IMG/VR virus record: IMGVR_UViG_3300017971_000506
Location: 1-38,046 of that record
Length of the DNA stretch: 38,046 bases
Source of the DNA: a virus
Direction: 5' to 3' (one strand)
Below the pieces are notes generated by a model. It was not told the DNA's origin. It searched no databases and saw nothing but the letters and a program-made list of their open reading frames with translations. Made by a program: the position numbers and the translations under genes. Positions 21,047 through 29,026 of this stretch are shown here, piece after piece. How positions within the stretch are numbered: the stretch's first letter is position 1; each line of letters starts with the position of its first letter.

Positions 21047-22957
21047 TTAGAAAGTCGCCGCCCCGCCGGACGCGGCTAAAAGGGCGGTTTGTTTTTCCGC
21101 CTCTTTTCTTAATTCCTTCGTTTCTTTCGCGGTCGTTTCCGTGTTCTTAGCGACCTTTTTAGTCGCCGCGATTTGTTTATCTTCGGCTTTCATACCAGGA
21201 CCCGCCGCGCCGATAATGTTAGCCCCTATCCGCCGCAAGGCCGAAAATCCGAAGCCCCGGCCGACGTCCTCTTCGACGGGTTCGGGTTTCGGTTTATCCG
21301 GGGCCGGGGTCCGTTCGGGTTTCGGTTCGGCCTTGTCGGTCGCTTCCTTAAACTCTTCTAAACCTTTGGTCCCCTCTTCGGCCGCTTTCTTTAATAATTC
21401 CATTCCGGCTTGAAACTCGTTTCCGGCTTTGCCTAAATCTATTCCGAATTTGTCGGCGATTTCTTTCATTTCCTGGTCGAAATCTAATTTCTTAAACTCT
21501 TCGTATTTTTCCGTAACTCTTCGCTTAAACTCTTCGGACCCTTCGTCTAATTTTTGAACGGCTACGGTCGGTGCGCCAACGGTCCCGCCAAGCGACCTAT
21601 AAACCGTCCGCGATTTTCCTTCGGCTATCATTTCGTCGCGGACGGCTTTTTTCGCCGCGCTCTTTTGTCCCATACGTTTAGCCGGGGACGAAACCGCCGC
21701 CGTAAATCCTTTCGCTATTAACGCGCCAATACGCGGGGCGACTTTCGAAAGCAATTCGGCCCCGGCCCGAAACGCTGTCTTAAAGATTCCAAGTATAACT
21801 AACTTAAAGCCCTGGACGGCCGCTTTACGCCCTTCGCCGCCCCTGGCCAGGGCGACCATAGCCCCGACAAGGGTTTTCGTCGCTTCCTGGACCCTTTCAA
21901 GAAATCGCTTAAAACCCGGCGTTTCGGCCATTTGATTTAATCTGTTTGTGATAAGGTTAATTAACGGGGCCAACGTTTTGTCTAAGACGATTCCGACGCG
22001 GGTTATAATACCAAGTATCGTTTGCCATAATCTTTGCCAATGTCGGACCTTGTTTAATTTTTCAAACGCTTCGTTAGCGCGTCCCGCGCTATTCCGCATA
22101 TTTTCGAATTCCTTATCTAACGTTTCCAGGTTCGACGCTAACAGGGCGACGCCTTGCGCGGCCCGTTTTCCGATTCCGGCCCCGACTATATCTTCTAAAG
22201 ATTTCCCTTCGAATTTTCGGACAAGTGTAAATAAATCTTCCCCGGCTTTCGCGGCGTGCATCATTGCCGCCCTTATCGCGGTCATAGCCCGTTCGGGCTT
22301 TTCGACTTTTACGACGGTCGCGATAGCGGCGGCCATATCTTCTAAAGACATTCCGGCGACTTTCGCGGTCGGGGCCAGTTTAGAAATATTTTCGGCTAAT
22401 TCCTGGTAACTGATTTTCCCGTCTTTAACGATTTGAAACATTATGTCGGAAACTTGCGCGGCGTCTTTCGCGGACATACCGTAAGCGTTTATAACGCTTG
22501 TAAGCGCGTCGACCGCGACGGCCGTATCGGTCGCGCCCCCTATCGCCGCTTTCGTCGCAATCGTTAAGAATTCGATTCCGTCCTTTGCGGCTATCCCGGC
22601 GGAAAGTGTATCGTAAAGACCTTTCGTTAACGCGGTCTTGGCCATACCAAACTTAGCCGACATTTTTATTATATCTTCGGTATATTGTTCGACGTCGGCG
22701 GACCCCTTGTCTAACATGGTCGAAACCAAAGCCATTTCTTGACGAAACGCGGACGCGTGTTTAATTGTACCGACCAGGGCCGCGCCCATTATCACGCCGC
22801 CGCGTACAAACGTCCGGCCGATCGTCCGGCCGAAACGTCCAATCGGGGCGACGACGGCGGACCGAAAGCGTCGCCAGGACCGACGCAAGCCGCGCAAGCC
22901 CCTTTGAAACGCGTTAGTATTCAAACCGACGAAAGCCGATATTTTAGCCCTAGCCAT
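21047..22957 (-). CDS. Tail tape measure protein
   Basis: A 636-residue TP901-type tape measure protein that sets tail length and is ejected with DNA. The N-terminus is basic and helical (FQRGLRGLRRSWRRFRSAV), followed by the conserved region: FRQEMALVSTMLDKGSADVEQYTEDIIKMSAKF, LYDTLSAGI, AVDALTSVINAYGMSAKDAAQVSDIMFQIVKDGKISYQELAENISKLAP. A hydrophobic centre and a charged C-terminal coiled coil (KPKPEPVEED, KNTETTAKETKELRKEAEKQ) follow. At this length the tail would be short for a siphovirus, roughly 95 nm by the usual 0.15 nm per residue. Confidence 0.9.
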   Translation of the reverse strand: MARAKISAFVGLNTNAFQRGLRGLRRSWRRFRSAVVAPIGRFGRTIGRTFVRGGVIMGAALVGTIKHASAFRQEMALVSTMLDKGSADVEQYTEDIIKMSAKFGMAKTALTKGLYDTLSAGIAAKDGIEFLTIATKAAIGGATDTAVAVDALTSVINAYGMSAKDAAQVSDIMFQIVKDGKISYQELAENISKLAPTAKVAGMSLEDMAAAIATVVKVEKPERAMTAIRAAMMHAAKAGEDLFTLVRKFEGKSLEDIVGAGIGKRAAQGVALLASNLETLDKEFENMRNSAGRANEAFEKLNKVRHWQRLWQTILGIITRVGIVLDKTLAPLINLITNRLNQMAETPGFKRFLERVQEATKTLVGAMVALARGGEGRKAAVQGFKLVILGIFKTAFRAGAELLSKVAPRIGALIAKGFTAAVSSPAKRMGQKSAAKKAVRDEMIAEGKSRTVYRSLGGTVGAPTVAVQKLDEGSEEFKRRVTEKYEEFKKLDFDQEMKEIADKFGIDLGKAGNEFQAGMELLKKAAEEGTKGLEEFKEATDKAEPKPERTPAPDKPKPEPVEEDVGRGFGFSALRRIGANIIGAAGPGMKAEDKQIAATKKVAKNTETTAKETKELRKEAEKQTALLAASGGAATF

Positions 22958-23159
22958 TTCGACCCCCTCTAAAGATAAAAGCCAACCCGAAACCTAACCG
23001 GGCAAGAAAGCCCATTGGTTTAACCGGGTCCGGCCCTTTCTTTATTTCGAATTCGATTCCGCAAGGCCGACAGGTCCCGACGGTCCCCAACAATTCTAAC
23101 GGACAATTATACGGGGTCCCGCATTTCGGACATTGAATTAACGTTTCTGTATTATCCAT
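22950..23159 (-). CDS. Small zinc-ribbon protein
   Basis: A 69-residue protein with C10-x2-C13 (QCPKCGTPY), C19 and C30-x2-C33 (GTCRPCGIEF), forming a zinc ribbon. A hydrophobic stretch (MGFLARLGFGLAFIF, about 49-63) follows that could touch a membrane. It overlaps both neighbours (8 bp each) between the tail chaperone-like gene and the tape measure gene. Its role in tail assembly is unknown. Confidence 0.7.
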   Translation of the reverse strand: MDNTETLIQCPKCGTPYNCPLELLGTVGTCRPCGIEFEIKKGPDPVKPMGFLARLGFGLAFIFRGGRNG

Positions 23160-23871
23160 GTCCGGCCCCTTTCAATAATTCTTGTCCGCGTGTTTCCAAC
23201 GTCTTTAATAGCGCGATTCCGCTTTCCGCCCGGCGGCCGACGCGTCTTTCGCCTTTGCGTCGGGCTTCGATCGAATCTTTTAACCTGTCCCCCGTAACTA
23301 TTGGCAATTCCCAAAGGACAAAATCGAAAGACCAACCGTATTCATGGGCGAATAAATCGACGTCGTCCGACCAACCGTCGTCCGGGGGGGCCAGGCCCGA
23401 CCCGGTCCCGCGTCCCGCTAACGCGTCGCTTTGGGCGTCCAGGAAAGAATATAATTCGACCGCCGCGACGTTAATATTTAAGGACCGCGAAAATTTGCGG
23501 ACCCGCTTTTGCAAGTCGTCGGGATAGCTGATTAAACTAACGGCTTCGTTTCGCCTGTCGTCGCACAATAGAAACAAAGCCAAAGCGATATCGTAATCGG
23601 TTAACCGCCCTTCCCCCGGCCTATAACCGATCATTCTTGATTCGACCGCCCGTAAAAGCGATAACGTCCCCCGCGTTAACCGACAAGCGTAACCCTGGAT
23701 AACGACGCCCTTATAAAACGCTTCGACGGTAAATATAGGGGCGGCCGTTTCGTGTTTTTCGACGGCCGCTTTTACTTCCGGGTCGTTTCTTAATTCGGCG
23801 ATATGCTTTTTAAGAAATTTTAACTCTTCCGGCGACCGTCGTTCGACCAATTTAGATTCGTCGACCGACAT
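23152..23871 (-). CDS. Tail assembly chaperone-like protein
   Basis: A 239-residue, mainly helical protein immediately before the tape measure gene, the usual location of tail assembly chaperones. It has a charged N-terminus, then PIFTVEAFYKGVVIQGYACRLTRGTLSLLRAVES and LTDYDIALALFLLC, reminiscent of phage tail chaperone families, and a Trp-containing segment (LFAHEYGWSFDFVLWELPI). No slippery frameshift site was confirmed. The assignment rests chiefly on position. Confidence 0.55.
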   Translation of the reverse strand: MSVDESKLVERRSPEELKFLKKHIAELRNDPEVKAAVEKHETAAPIFTVEAFYKGVVIQGYACRLTRGTLSLLRAVESRMIGYRPGEGRLTDYDIALALFLLCDDRRNEAVSLISYPDDLQKRVRKFSRSLNINVAAVELYSFLDAQSDALAGRGTGSGLAPPDDGWSDDVDLFAHEYGWSFDFVLWELPIVTGDRLKDSIEARRKGERRVGRRAESGIALLKTLETRGQELLKGAGHG

Positions 23872-23887
23872 AGGACCCCCCGTCTTT

Positions 23888-24244
23888 TTAACTCAACAGG
23901 TCGGGCCATTCGGTCCCCTCACAACGGACGGTCTTATATCCGGGGGCCTTGGAAAACGATTCCGTCGCCGACCTTAAATAAATCGACGTCGCGGTTTCCG
24001 GCGACGTTACCGTCGACCCGGACCCGACGTCCGACAAACCAGGGCCGCCCCCGGCCCGAAATGTATATTCAAACGATACGGTCGTTTTCTTTCCGTACTG
24101 GTCGACGCCGACGATATCCCCGTCCCCGCCCCGGATTTCGCTTTCTTCGACTTCTGTTGTCTTTTCTTCGTTTTCGATTAACCCATACGCTAGCGTTTGG
24201 GTCCCGAAAACGGGTCCCGTTATCCCTATTCTTGTCGCGCTCAT
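23888..24244 (-). CDS. Putative tail tube or minor tail protein
   Basis: A 118-residue beta-rich protein (KTTEVEESEIRGGDGDIVGV, QYGKKTTVSFEYTFRAG, ATSIYLRSATESFSKAPGYKTVRCEG). It is preceded by a very strong GGAGGGG ribosome site, like the capsid genes, and lies where tail tube genes are expected (after connector genes, before chaperone). It is short for a lambda-type tube protein, so a minor tail protein is possible. Confidence 0.5.
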   Translation of the reverse strand: MSATRIGITGPVFGTQTLAYGLIENEEKTTEVEESEIRGGDGDIVGVDQYGKKTTVSFEYTFRAGGGPGLSDVGSGSTVTSPETATSIYLRSATESFSKAPGYKTVRCEGTEWPDLLS

Positions 24245-24284
24245 GGTTTACCCCTCCGTTTGTGCGTCGCCATAGAAACGCGGT

Positions 24285-24827
24285 TTATTTCTTTCGACGT
24301 CCAGGATAACCCCAAACGTCGGCTTTAAGTGTCATACGACGGACCCGGCCTTTTTCGTCGTCCGGGTCCGTGTCGATTTCGTGTAATTGGTGAAAAACAA
24401 AACCCCTAACGTTTTCGTTAAGCCAATTCACAAAGCCCAAACAATCGCCGTCGAAATGGCCCGGAAAATCCGTCGCGCTGTCTTTATGCAAACAATCGCG
24501 GACGGCCCCGATTAACGCTTCGACTTGTTGGCCGTCGTCGTCGTTATCGGCTTGCGTTTCCGCCAAGATCATAACCCGGCCGTGATATTCGTTTGTCCGT
24601 CCAAGCGTTTGTTGCGCGATACATTCGATCGAAAGCGCGGGTAACGTGTAACGCGGTTTCGTCCCGTCCTTTTTTATTTTCTTGTCCTTTGCCCGGCGGA
24701 TATTAACGGGGGTCCCCTGGCCGAAAACGGCTTTAATCGTATCGTCGTATTTAAGGCCGTCGACGAAACCTTGCGAAACCAAAAATTCGACATTACCGCT
24801 AACAGGATATTTATTTTCGTCCGTCAT
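24285..24827 (-). CDS. Tail terminator / minor tail-like protein
   Basis: A 180-residue protein: VEFLVSQGFVDGLKYDDTIKAVFGQG, LPALSIECIAQQTLGRTNEYHGRVMILAETQADNDDDGQQVEALIGAVRDCL, ending ADVWGYPGRRKK. This alpha/beta layout and its place among connector genes resemble tail completion/terminator proteins. The start overlaps the upstream stop as TAATG (24829-24825). Confidence 0.5.
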   Translation of the reverse strand: MTDENKYPVSGNVEFLVSQGFVDGLKYDDTIKAVFGQGTPVNIRRAKDKKIKKDGTKPRYTLPALSIECIAQQTLGRTNEYHGRVMILAETQADNDDDGQQVEALIGAVRDCLHKDSATDFPGHFDGDCLGFVNWLNENVRGFVFHQLHEIDTDPDDEKGRVRRMTLKADVWGYPGRRKK

Positions 24828-25285
24828 TATGCAAACGCCGATTTTCTCCGTAGGTTTTGGGCGTATCGTCTTTCGATCGCCCTTTGCATATCGAAAAATC
24901 TTTCCGTCGCGGCCGCCTGGACTATATCGTCGGCATTGTCCAGGGTTTCGATATAAGGGACCGTGTTATATATTTCGACGGACGGATTATTAAGGACCCG
25001 GCGGCGGTCGATTATACCGCCTTCGGCTTCGGCCAGGACCCGCGAATTAGTCCCCCAAGGGGTCCCGAAAACCCCTAACGCTTGCCAAGCAATCCACCAA
25101 CCCGCCCTTGCGCGGCCTTTGTGTTTCTTTTCTTCGGCGGCTAACCTGGTATGTCGGACGACGGCCCTTGTTAATTGTATCGCCTGGCCCGTAAGGACTT
25201 CGACGTCGGACCGCCTGGACGACCCGGCTAATTCGTTAATGGCCCGGTTAAACTCCCGGTCGATAAATTTTATATGGATAGACAT
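24827..25285 (-). CDS. HK97 gp10-like / neck protein
   Basis: A 152-residue protein with long helices (REFNRAINELAGSSRRSDVEVLTGQAIQLTRAVVRHTRLA) and the later segment VLNNPSVEIYNTVPYIETLDN, matching the pattern of HK97 gp10-family neck/tail-completion proteins in which a conserved N-x-xPYxxxLE/DN occurs. Its position after a head-closure-like gene fits. Confidence 0.65.
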   Translation of the reverse strand: MSIHIKFIDREFNRAINELAGSSRRSDVEVLTGQAIQLTRAVVRHTRLAAEEKKHKGRARAGWWIAWQALGVFGTPWGTNSRVLAEAEGGIIDRRRVLNNPSVEIYNTVPYIETLDNADDIVQAAATERFFDMQRAIERRYAQNLRRKSAFA

Positions 25286-25642
25286 TTAATCTTCGTCCCC
25301 GAATTCGTCGCCCAATTCCAAGCGGATTAAAATATTAGCCGGACCCGGACCAATCTTGTAAATCCGTAACCGGGTCCCGTCGGCCATTTCCAGGACGTCG
25401 CCTTCGTCGGTCGCCCCGATATTCGCCCGGTCCGCGTAAACGCTGAATTGGTAACGTTTGCGAAATCCCGAAAATTGCAATTCTTCGTCGGTTAATTGCT
25501 TCGCCCGGAAAACAGAAAAGGACCCGTCTTGTTGTTCTTTCCCGGCCGGGAAACGCTTAACCGTTTCGACGACGCCGGACGCGGACATATCCGCAAAAAT
25601 CCCGGCTATATCGCTTCGGATATTCGCTTCGGTTAATCCCAT
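25286..25642 (-). CDS. Head closure / connector-like protein
   Basis: A 118-residue beta-rich protein (RKRYQFSVYADRANI, GDVLEMADGTRLRIYKIGPGPANILIRLELGDEF), similar in size and strand pattern to head-completion (stopper) proteins that sit between connector and neck genes. It is inferred from shape and order: its stop abuts the gp10-like start. Confidence 0.5.
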   Translation of the reverse strand: MGLTEANIRSDIAGIFADMSASGVVETVKRFPAGKEQQDGSFSVFRAKQLTDEELQFSGFRKRYQFSVYADRANIGATDEGDVLEMADGTRLRIYKIGPGPANILIRLELGDEFGDED

Positions 25643-25644
25643 TG

Positions 25645-25971
25645 TTAAGCCCCTTCGACTATCGCGTTTTGATAACCTTTATCGGCTAACAGGGCGGCCG
25701 AATTTATCCAACCGACTAACCAGGTCCCCCGCAACTGGACCCGATACCAGGGGACGCCCCGTTTAACTTTCATAGACAAAAAAACAATATTCGCCCCGGC
25801 CTTTAATAACCTGGCCTTTTTCATCATTCTTAAACCGTGTCGAAAACCCCTAACGTCGACGACGGGCATTAAGGGGACGTCTTTAGAAATGCAAAGCCCG
25901 GACATTTTCAAACGTTCGAAAACGTCCTTTTGATCGTCCGGGACCTTTTCTTTTTTCCAAAGCCGAAACAT
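25645..25971 (-). CDS. Hypothetical head-tail region protein
   Basis: A 108-residue basic protein. The N-terminus is lysine-rich (MFRLWKKEKVPDDQKDVFER at the start). The second half has an SH3-like beta pattern (ANIVFLSMKVKRGVPWYRVQLRGTWLVGWINSAALL) as in secreted SH3/peptidoglycan-associated modules, but in a virion context this may be a connector piece. No family is certain. Confidence 0.55.
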   Translation of the reverse strand: MFRLWKKEKVPDDQKDVFERLKMSGLCISKDVPLMPVVDVRGFRHGLRMMKKARLLKAGANIVFLSMKVKRGVPWYRVQLRGTWLVGWINSAALLADKGYQNAIVEGA

Positions 25972-26021
25972 TGTAACACCGTCCGCAATATATCACGCCG
26001 GGGCGTCCTGGTAAAGTAAAA

Positions 26022-26708
26022 TTACAATACTTTGGAAAGCCCGACGGCTAACCGCCAATCCGCTTCCGTGTCTATGTCGATCGCCTGTAATTCCGGGACG
26101 ATAAAGGGCTTTGATTTCCCGCAAATCCGCGCCTTTTGCTTATCGAAAGCGTCCCCGCGATAGATATAAAACGCGCTGTTTTCTTCGTAAAGCGGGTCTA
26201 AATCTTGCGTCGGGATTAGCTTTTCGGGGTCATGGTTAACCGGGCGGCCGTCCGGCCAATAGAAACGGCTTTTCATTTCGTTAACCCCGTAAACGCTATC
26301 GGCCCCGGCTTGTAATTCTTCGTAAGCCGCGTCCAGGGTTTCGACCTGGATAAACGGGCTTGTCGCGTGTAACTGAATATAAGCGAAAGCCGGGCGACGG
26401 TCCGCGATATCCGCAAGAATTTTATTCATAGAAACCGCGTCGCCCTGTAACTTTGTCGGCCGGGGGTCGATCGTTACAGGGACGGCCAGGGTCCCCAATA
26501 GTCGCCGCCATTCCGTAAAGTAATCTAAACAATCCGTGTCGATAACGATAAGATCGACAAACGGACATTTCGCCAGGACCCGGACGGGCCAAAGCCAAAG
26601 CGGGTCCGGCCCCAACGTCCGAAAGTTTTTCGCCGGGACCCTTTGGCTATTTTCCTTTACGGGGACGATTCCTATAACCGTCGGTTTTTTTATTGTTGTT
26701 ACCGCCAT
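26022..26708 (-). CDS. CMP-sugar synthetase, acylneuraminate cytidylyltransferase-like
   Basis: A 228-residue cytidylyltransferase of the NeuA/KdsB superfamily. It contains the CTP-binding motif PVKENSQRVPAKNFR (16-30), LIVIDTD, LQGDAVSMNKILADI, the LHATSPF segment equivalent to LxPTSPL, ENSAFYIYR (NGAIY-like) and a closing DIDTEADWRLA. Such enzymes activate sialic or other ulosonic acids with CTP. With a GT42 transferase-like gene two genes upstream (27555), it most likely supplies CMP-sugar for phage-directed glycosylation. Confidence 0.82.
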   Translation of the reverse strand: MAVTTIKKPTVIGIVPVKENSQRVPAKNFRTLGPDPLWLWPVRVLAKCPFVDLIVIDTDCLDYFTEWRRLLGTLAVPVTIDPRPTKLQGDAVSMNKILADIADRRPAFAYIQLHATSPFIQVETLDAAYEELQAGADSVYGVNEMKSRFYWPDGRPVNHDPEKLIPTQDLDPLYEENSAFYIYRGDAFDKQKARICGKSKPFIVPELQAIDIDTEADWRLAVGLSKVL

Positions 26709-26710
26709 TT

Positions 26711-27433
26711 TTAACCGTCCTTTCTTATCATTACAAACGGCGTCGGCGTCCCGTCGATTTTAAGGGGGCCGATAATTTCCCAATCGTCCGCCGTCGATTC
26801 CAACCCGGCTATTTCGTCGATCGCTTCGGTAACGCCCGGACATTCGTTATAATGATAGTCGCCGAAAAAGACGGCCCCGCCCGGTTCGATTAACTGGCCG
26901 TAATTCTTAAAATCGTTAACGACGCCGTCGTAACTGTGTTCCCCGTCGACGTAAAGTAAATGGACCGTGTCGCGCAAATAGGCCCGGACGCGCTTAAAGA
27001 TTTTTTCGTCGGCCGAATTGCCTTCGAACAAGGCGAAATTTTGGACGCCGAAATAACGGATATTTCTATCGGCCCTTTCGATTGTAAGCGGGACCGGGTC
27101 GACGTCGCCGGGCAAACGCCCGGAAAAAATATCTATCCCGGCGTATTTCTCATAAGCCGCCTTAAACTTATGGTAAGAAATCGCGCAAAGGGACGACCCG
27201 TAAGCGACGCCGATTTCCAGGTAACAAAAGCGGTCCGCGAATTGTTGTCTTAACATATCGGCCAGGACGCAAAGAAACCGTAACCCCTGTTTATCGCAAG
27301 CCCGGCCGTCGATTGTATCGTCGACAAGTCGGGGGACGTCCAAAAATCCGTTTATGGATTTGTTTTCCGTTATCGCTTCGCGGGTTATCGGGTCGCCGGG
27401 TTTCCATACTATCGTTTTTATTTCGTCGGTCAT
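26711..27433 (-). CDS. SAM-dependent methyltransferase (Methyltransf_24-like)
   Basis: A 240-residue class I methyltransferase: SAM motif LEIGVAYGSSLCA (72-84), acidic residue in YAGIDIFSG, then LLYVDGEHSYDGVVNDFKNYGQLIEPGGAVFFGDYHY, the signature of Methyltransf_24 enzymes commonly found in glycan clusters, where they O-methylate sugars. It lies in the sugar cassette, 3 bp before the CMP-sugar synthetase. Copy E of the dispersed element ends 26 bp before its start (GGAAAGGAAAGG site). Confidence 0.8.
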   Translation of the reverse strand: MTDEIKTIVWKPGDPITREAITENKSINGFLDVPRLVDDTIDGRACDKQGLRFLCVLADMLRQQFADRFCYLEIGVAYGSSLCAISYHKFKAAYEKYAGIDIFSGRLPGDVDPVPLTIERADRNIRYFGVQNFALFEGNSADEKIFKRVRAYLRDTVHLLYVDGEHSYDGVVNDFKNYGQLIEPGGAVFFGDYHYNECPGVTEAIDEIAGLESTADDWEIIGPLKIDGTPTPFVMIRKDG

Positions 27434-27458
27434 GTTATCGCCTTTCCTTTCCTTTGTG

Positions 27459-27542
27459 CAAAGCCGCCGATTCCAGGGGTATAAAGACCCGCGACGCCTT
27501 GCGTTCGTCGTTTGTGGGCCAACGTCGGCCCTTTTTTTTCGG
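27459..27542 (+). repeat. Dispersed TATAAAGAC/T-tract element, copy E
   Basis: Contains CAAAGCCGCC (27459-27468), AGGGGTATAAAGACCCGCGA, GCGTTCGTCG, the 5-bp hairpin GGGCC-AACGTC-GGCCC (27516-27531) and eight T (27532-27539). It is nearly identical to copy D although the genes around them are unrelated. It separates the GT42-like gene from the methyltransferase gene. Confidence 0.8.
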
Positions 27543-27554
27543 CCAATCGGCCGC

Positions 27555-28232
27555 CTAACCGTCTAACCAGGTCCAGGACGGGAAATCGGCCGCGAAATAA
27601 TGCGCCAGGACCGACCCTATCGAAACGACTTCGCCGTCGTAAGCGTCCAGGGCCGCCCGGATATATTTTAAGTCGCCCCTTAATTGGTGGTTTCTATGTC
27701 GGTTTTCGATATACGCTTTATTAAAGTCGGTTTGCCAAGGCCGCGTTTCTTTCGAAAGGCCGCCGTGTGTTTTCTTCGAAGGGTGTAAAAACAAATCGTG
27801 TCCGCAAAGGACAATCTTTTCGGGTCGCATACCGACGGCGACGGCCAGGGCGAAAGACCCCATAAGCGGACGATAAGGGGCCAAATCATTTTCCCAACGT
27901 GTCGCGGCGGGTAATTGCGCGAAAGTTTTTTGGACCCGGATTTGTAACCCGGTTAAATGGTTCGTTTCGATTTCGTTAACCATTTCCATAGACAAACCAG
28001 GGACCCAAATAGTCGGCCGGATTTTCCCAAACTGGACGGCCGCCCGGACCGCCCGGCAATCTTCGACGGCTTCGCATATAAACCAATCGTCGACGACATA
28101 GCCCAACGCGTCGTCGGGGGCCAGGAAAAAATAATTACATCTAAAGACGCGGTCGTCCTGGTCGACGACCAGGTCCCGGACGGCTTCGCTTTGTGCGCTT
28201 GGTCCATTTCCGGCGACGATTATAGTTTTCAT
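27555..28232 (-). CDS. GT42 sialyltransferase-like protein (CstI/CstII type)
   Basis: A 225-residue protein with GT42 features in order: AGNGPSAQ (7-14) for CMP binding, VFRCNYFFL (29-37), GSFALAVAVGMRPEKIVLCGHDLFLH (125-150) matching TSGVYMxAxAxALGYxxIYLxGIDxY, and NHQLRGDLKYI (181-191). There H182 and D187 keep the spacing of the catalytic His and Asp in CstII GHSKNTDIK. The family transfers sialic acid from CMP-sialic acid. Neighbouring CMP-sugar synthetase and GT2 genes support transfer of an ulosonic acid to a phage or host glycan. Confidence 0.75.
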   Translation of the reverse strand: MKTIIVAGNGPSAQSEAVRDLVVDQDDRVFRCNYFFLAPDDALGYVVDDWFICEAVEDCRAVRAAVQFGKIRPTIWVPGLSMEMVNEIETNHLTGLQIRVQKTFAQLPAATRWENDLAPYRPLMGSFALAVAVGMRPEKIVLCGHDLFLHPSKKTHGGLSKETRPWQTDFNKAYIENRHRNHQLRGDLKYIRAALDAYDGEVVSIGSVLAHYFAADFPSWTWLDG

Positions 28233-29026
28233 AATGACATAACCCCCGAAAAGACGTCCGCTTGTTCTTTCGTAAAAGGGACGCCGCGTTTAAGCATTTC
28301 CGCCGCCGTATTCGTTACGGCCGTTTTAATTCGCCAACGTTTCCAAATCCCGACGGCCGCGTCCATAACTTCGGTATATCGCCAACGGTCGACGTAATAA
28401 TCATGGTCTAACGGTCCGTGATTATGAAAGAAAACCGCCGGGCTTGCGTATATGGTCCGTCCAAGATCGCGGGTTATTTGCAAGGTTTGGTCCCAATCTT
28501 CGAAACCCCCGGAAAATTCCGGGCGGTATTCGGTCGCGTCCAAAACGTCGCGGTCGTAAAGCGTACAACCCCCGGCCGCCGCGTCGCATTGGCCCCGGTA
28601 TTCGATCGGCTTAACCAGGATTTCGCGGCCCCGGACCATACGCGCCCCCGAATAGGTCCGGCCGTCGTCGTGTACCAAATTACCGACGACCGCCCCGCAA
28701 TTAAAACGATTCATAACGGCGACCATATTTGTTAACCATTTCGGACCGACTTTTTCGTCGTCGTCCATATAGACTAACCTTTCCGTTTCGACATATCGTA
28801 AAAACTCCCGGCGGCCCTGGACGCAAGAATAAAACTTATCGGACCATATAATCGAACAATCGTCGGCCGCTAATTGTGCTATGTGTTCTTTATGGTTTTC
28901 GTCGCTTGCGTTATCGTGTATCAAAATCCGATACGGATATCGCGTAAACTGTCGAATCGACCCGACGGCTTGCGTTAACAAAAACGATCGGTTATGACTT
29001 AATATTGCTATGGTTATTTCTTTCAT
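28229..29026 (-). CDS. Glycosyltransferase family 2
   Basis: A 265-residue GT-A glycosyltransferase: ITIAILSHNRSFLLTQAVGSI at the N-terminus, YRILIHDNAS, LVYMDDDEKVGPKWL with the DxD motif (88-90), then AAAGGCTLYDRDVLDATEYRPEFSGGFEDWDQTLQI. That last segment is the acceptor/catalytic ED region. ATG at 29026 is preferred over a TTG at 29059 because it begins the conserved strand. It overlaps the upstream gene by 35 bp and the GT42-like gene by 4 bp, so the sugar genes form one unit. Confidence 0.85.
   Translation of the reverse strand: MKEITIAILSHNRSFLLTQAVGSIRQFTRYPYRILIHDNASDENHKEHIAQLAADDCSIIWSDKFYSCVQGRREFLRYVETERLVYMDDDEKVGPKWLTNMVAVMNRFNCGAVVGNLVHDDGRTYSGARMVRGREILVKPIEYRGQCDAAAGGCTLYDRDVLDATEYRPEFSGGFEDWDQTLQITRDLGRTIYASPAVFFHNHGPLDHDYYVDRWRYTEVMDAAVGIWKRWRIKTAVTNTAAEMLKRGVPFTKEQADVFSGVMSL

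Noticed and set aside
157-27542. Archaeal TATA-box promoters and an archaeal host
   Set aside because: The reverse strand of the dispersed element shows TTTATA before several genes, but copy B has no downstream gene. SSB, lipobox, lambda-type head genes and sigma70-like promoters fit a bacterial phage better.
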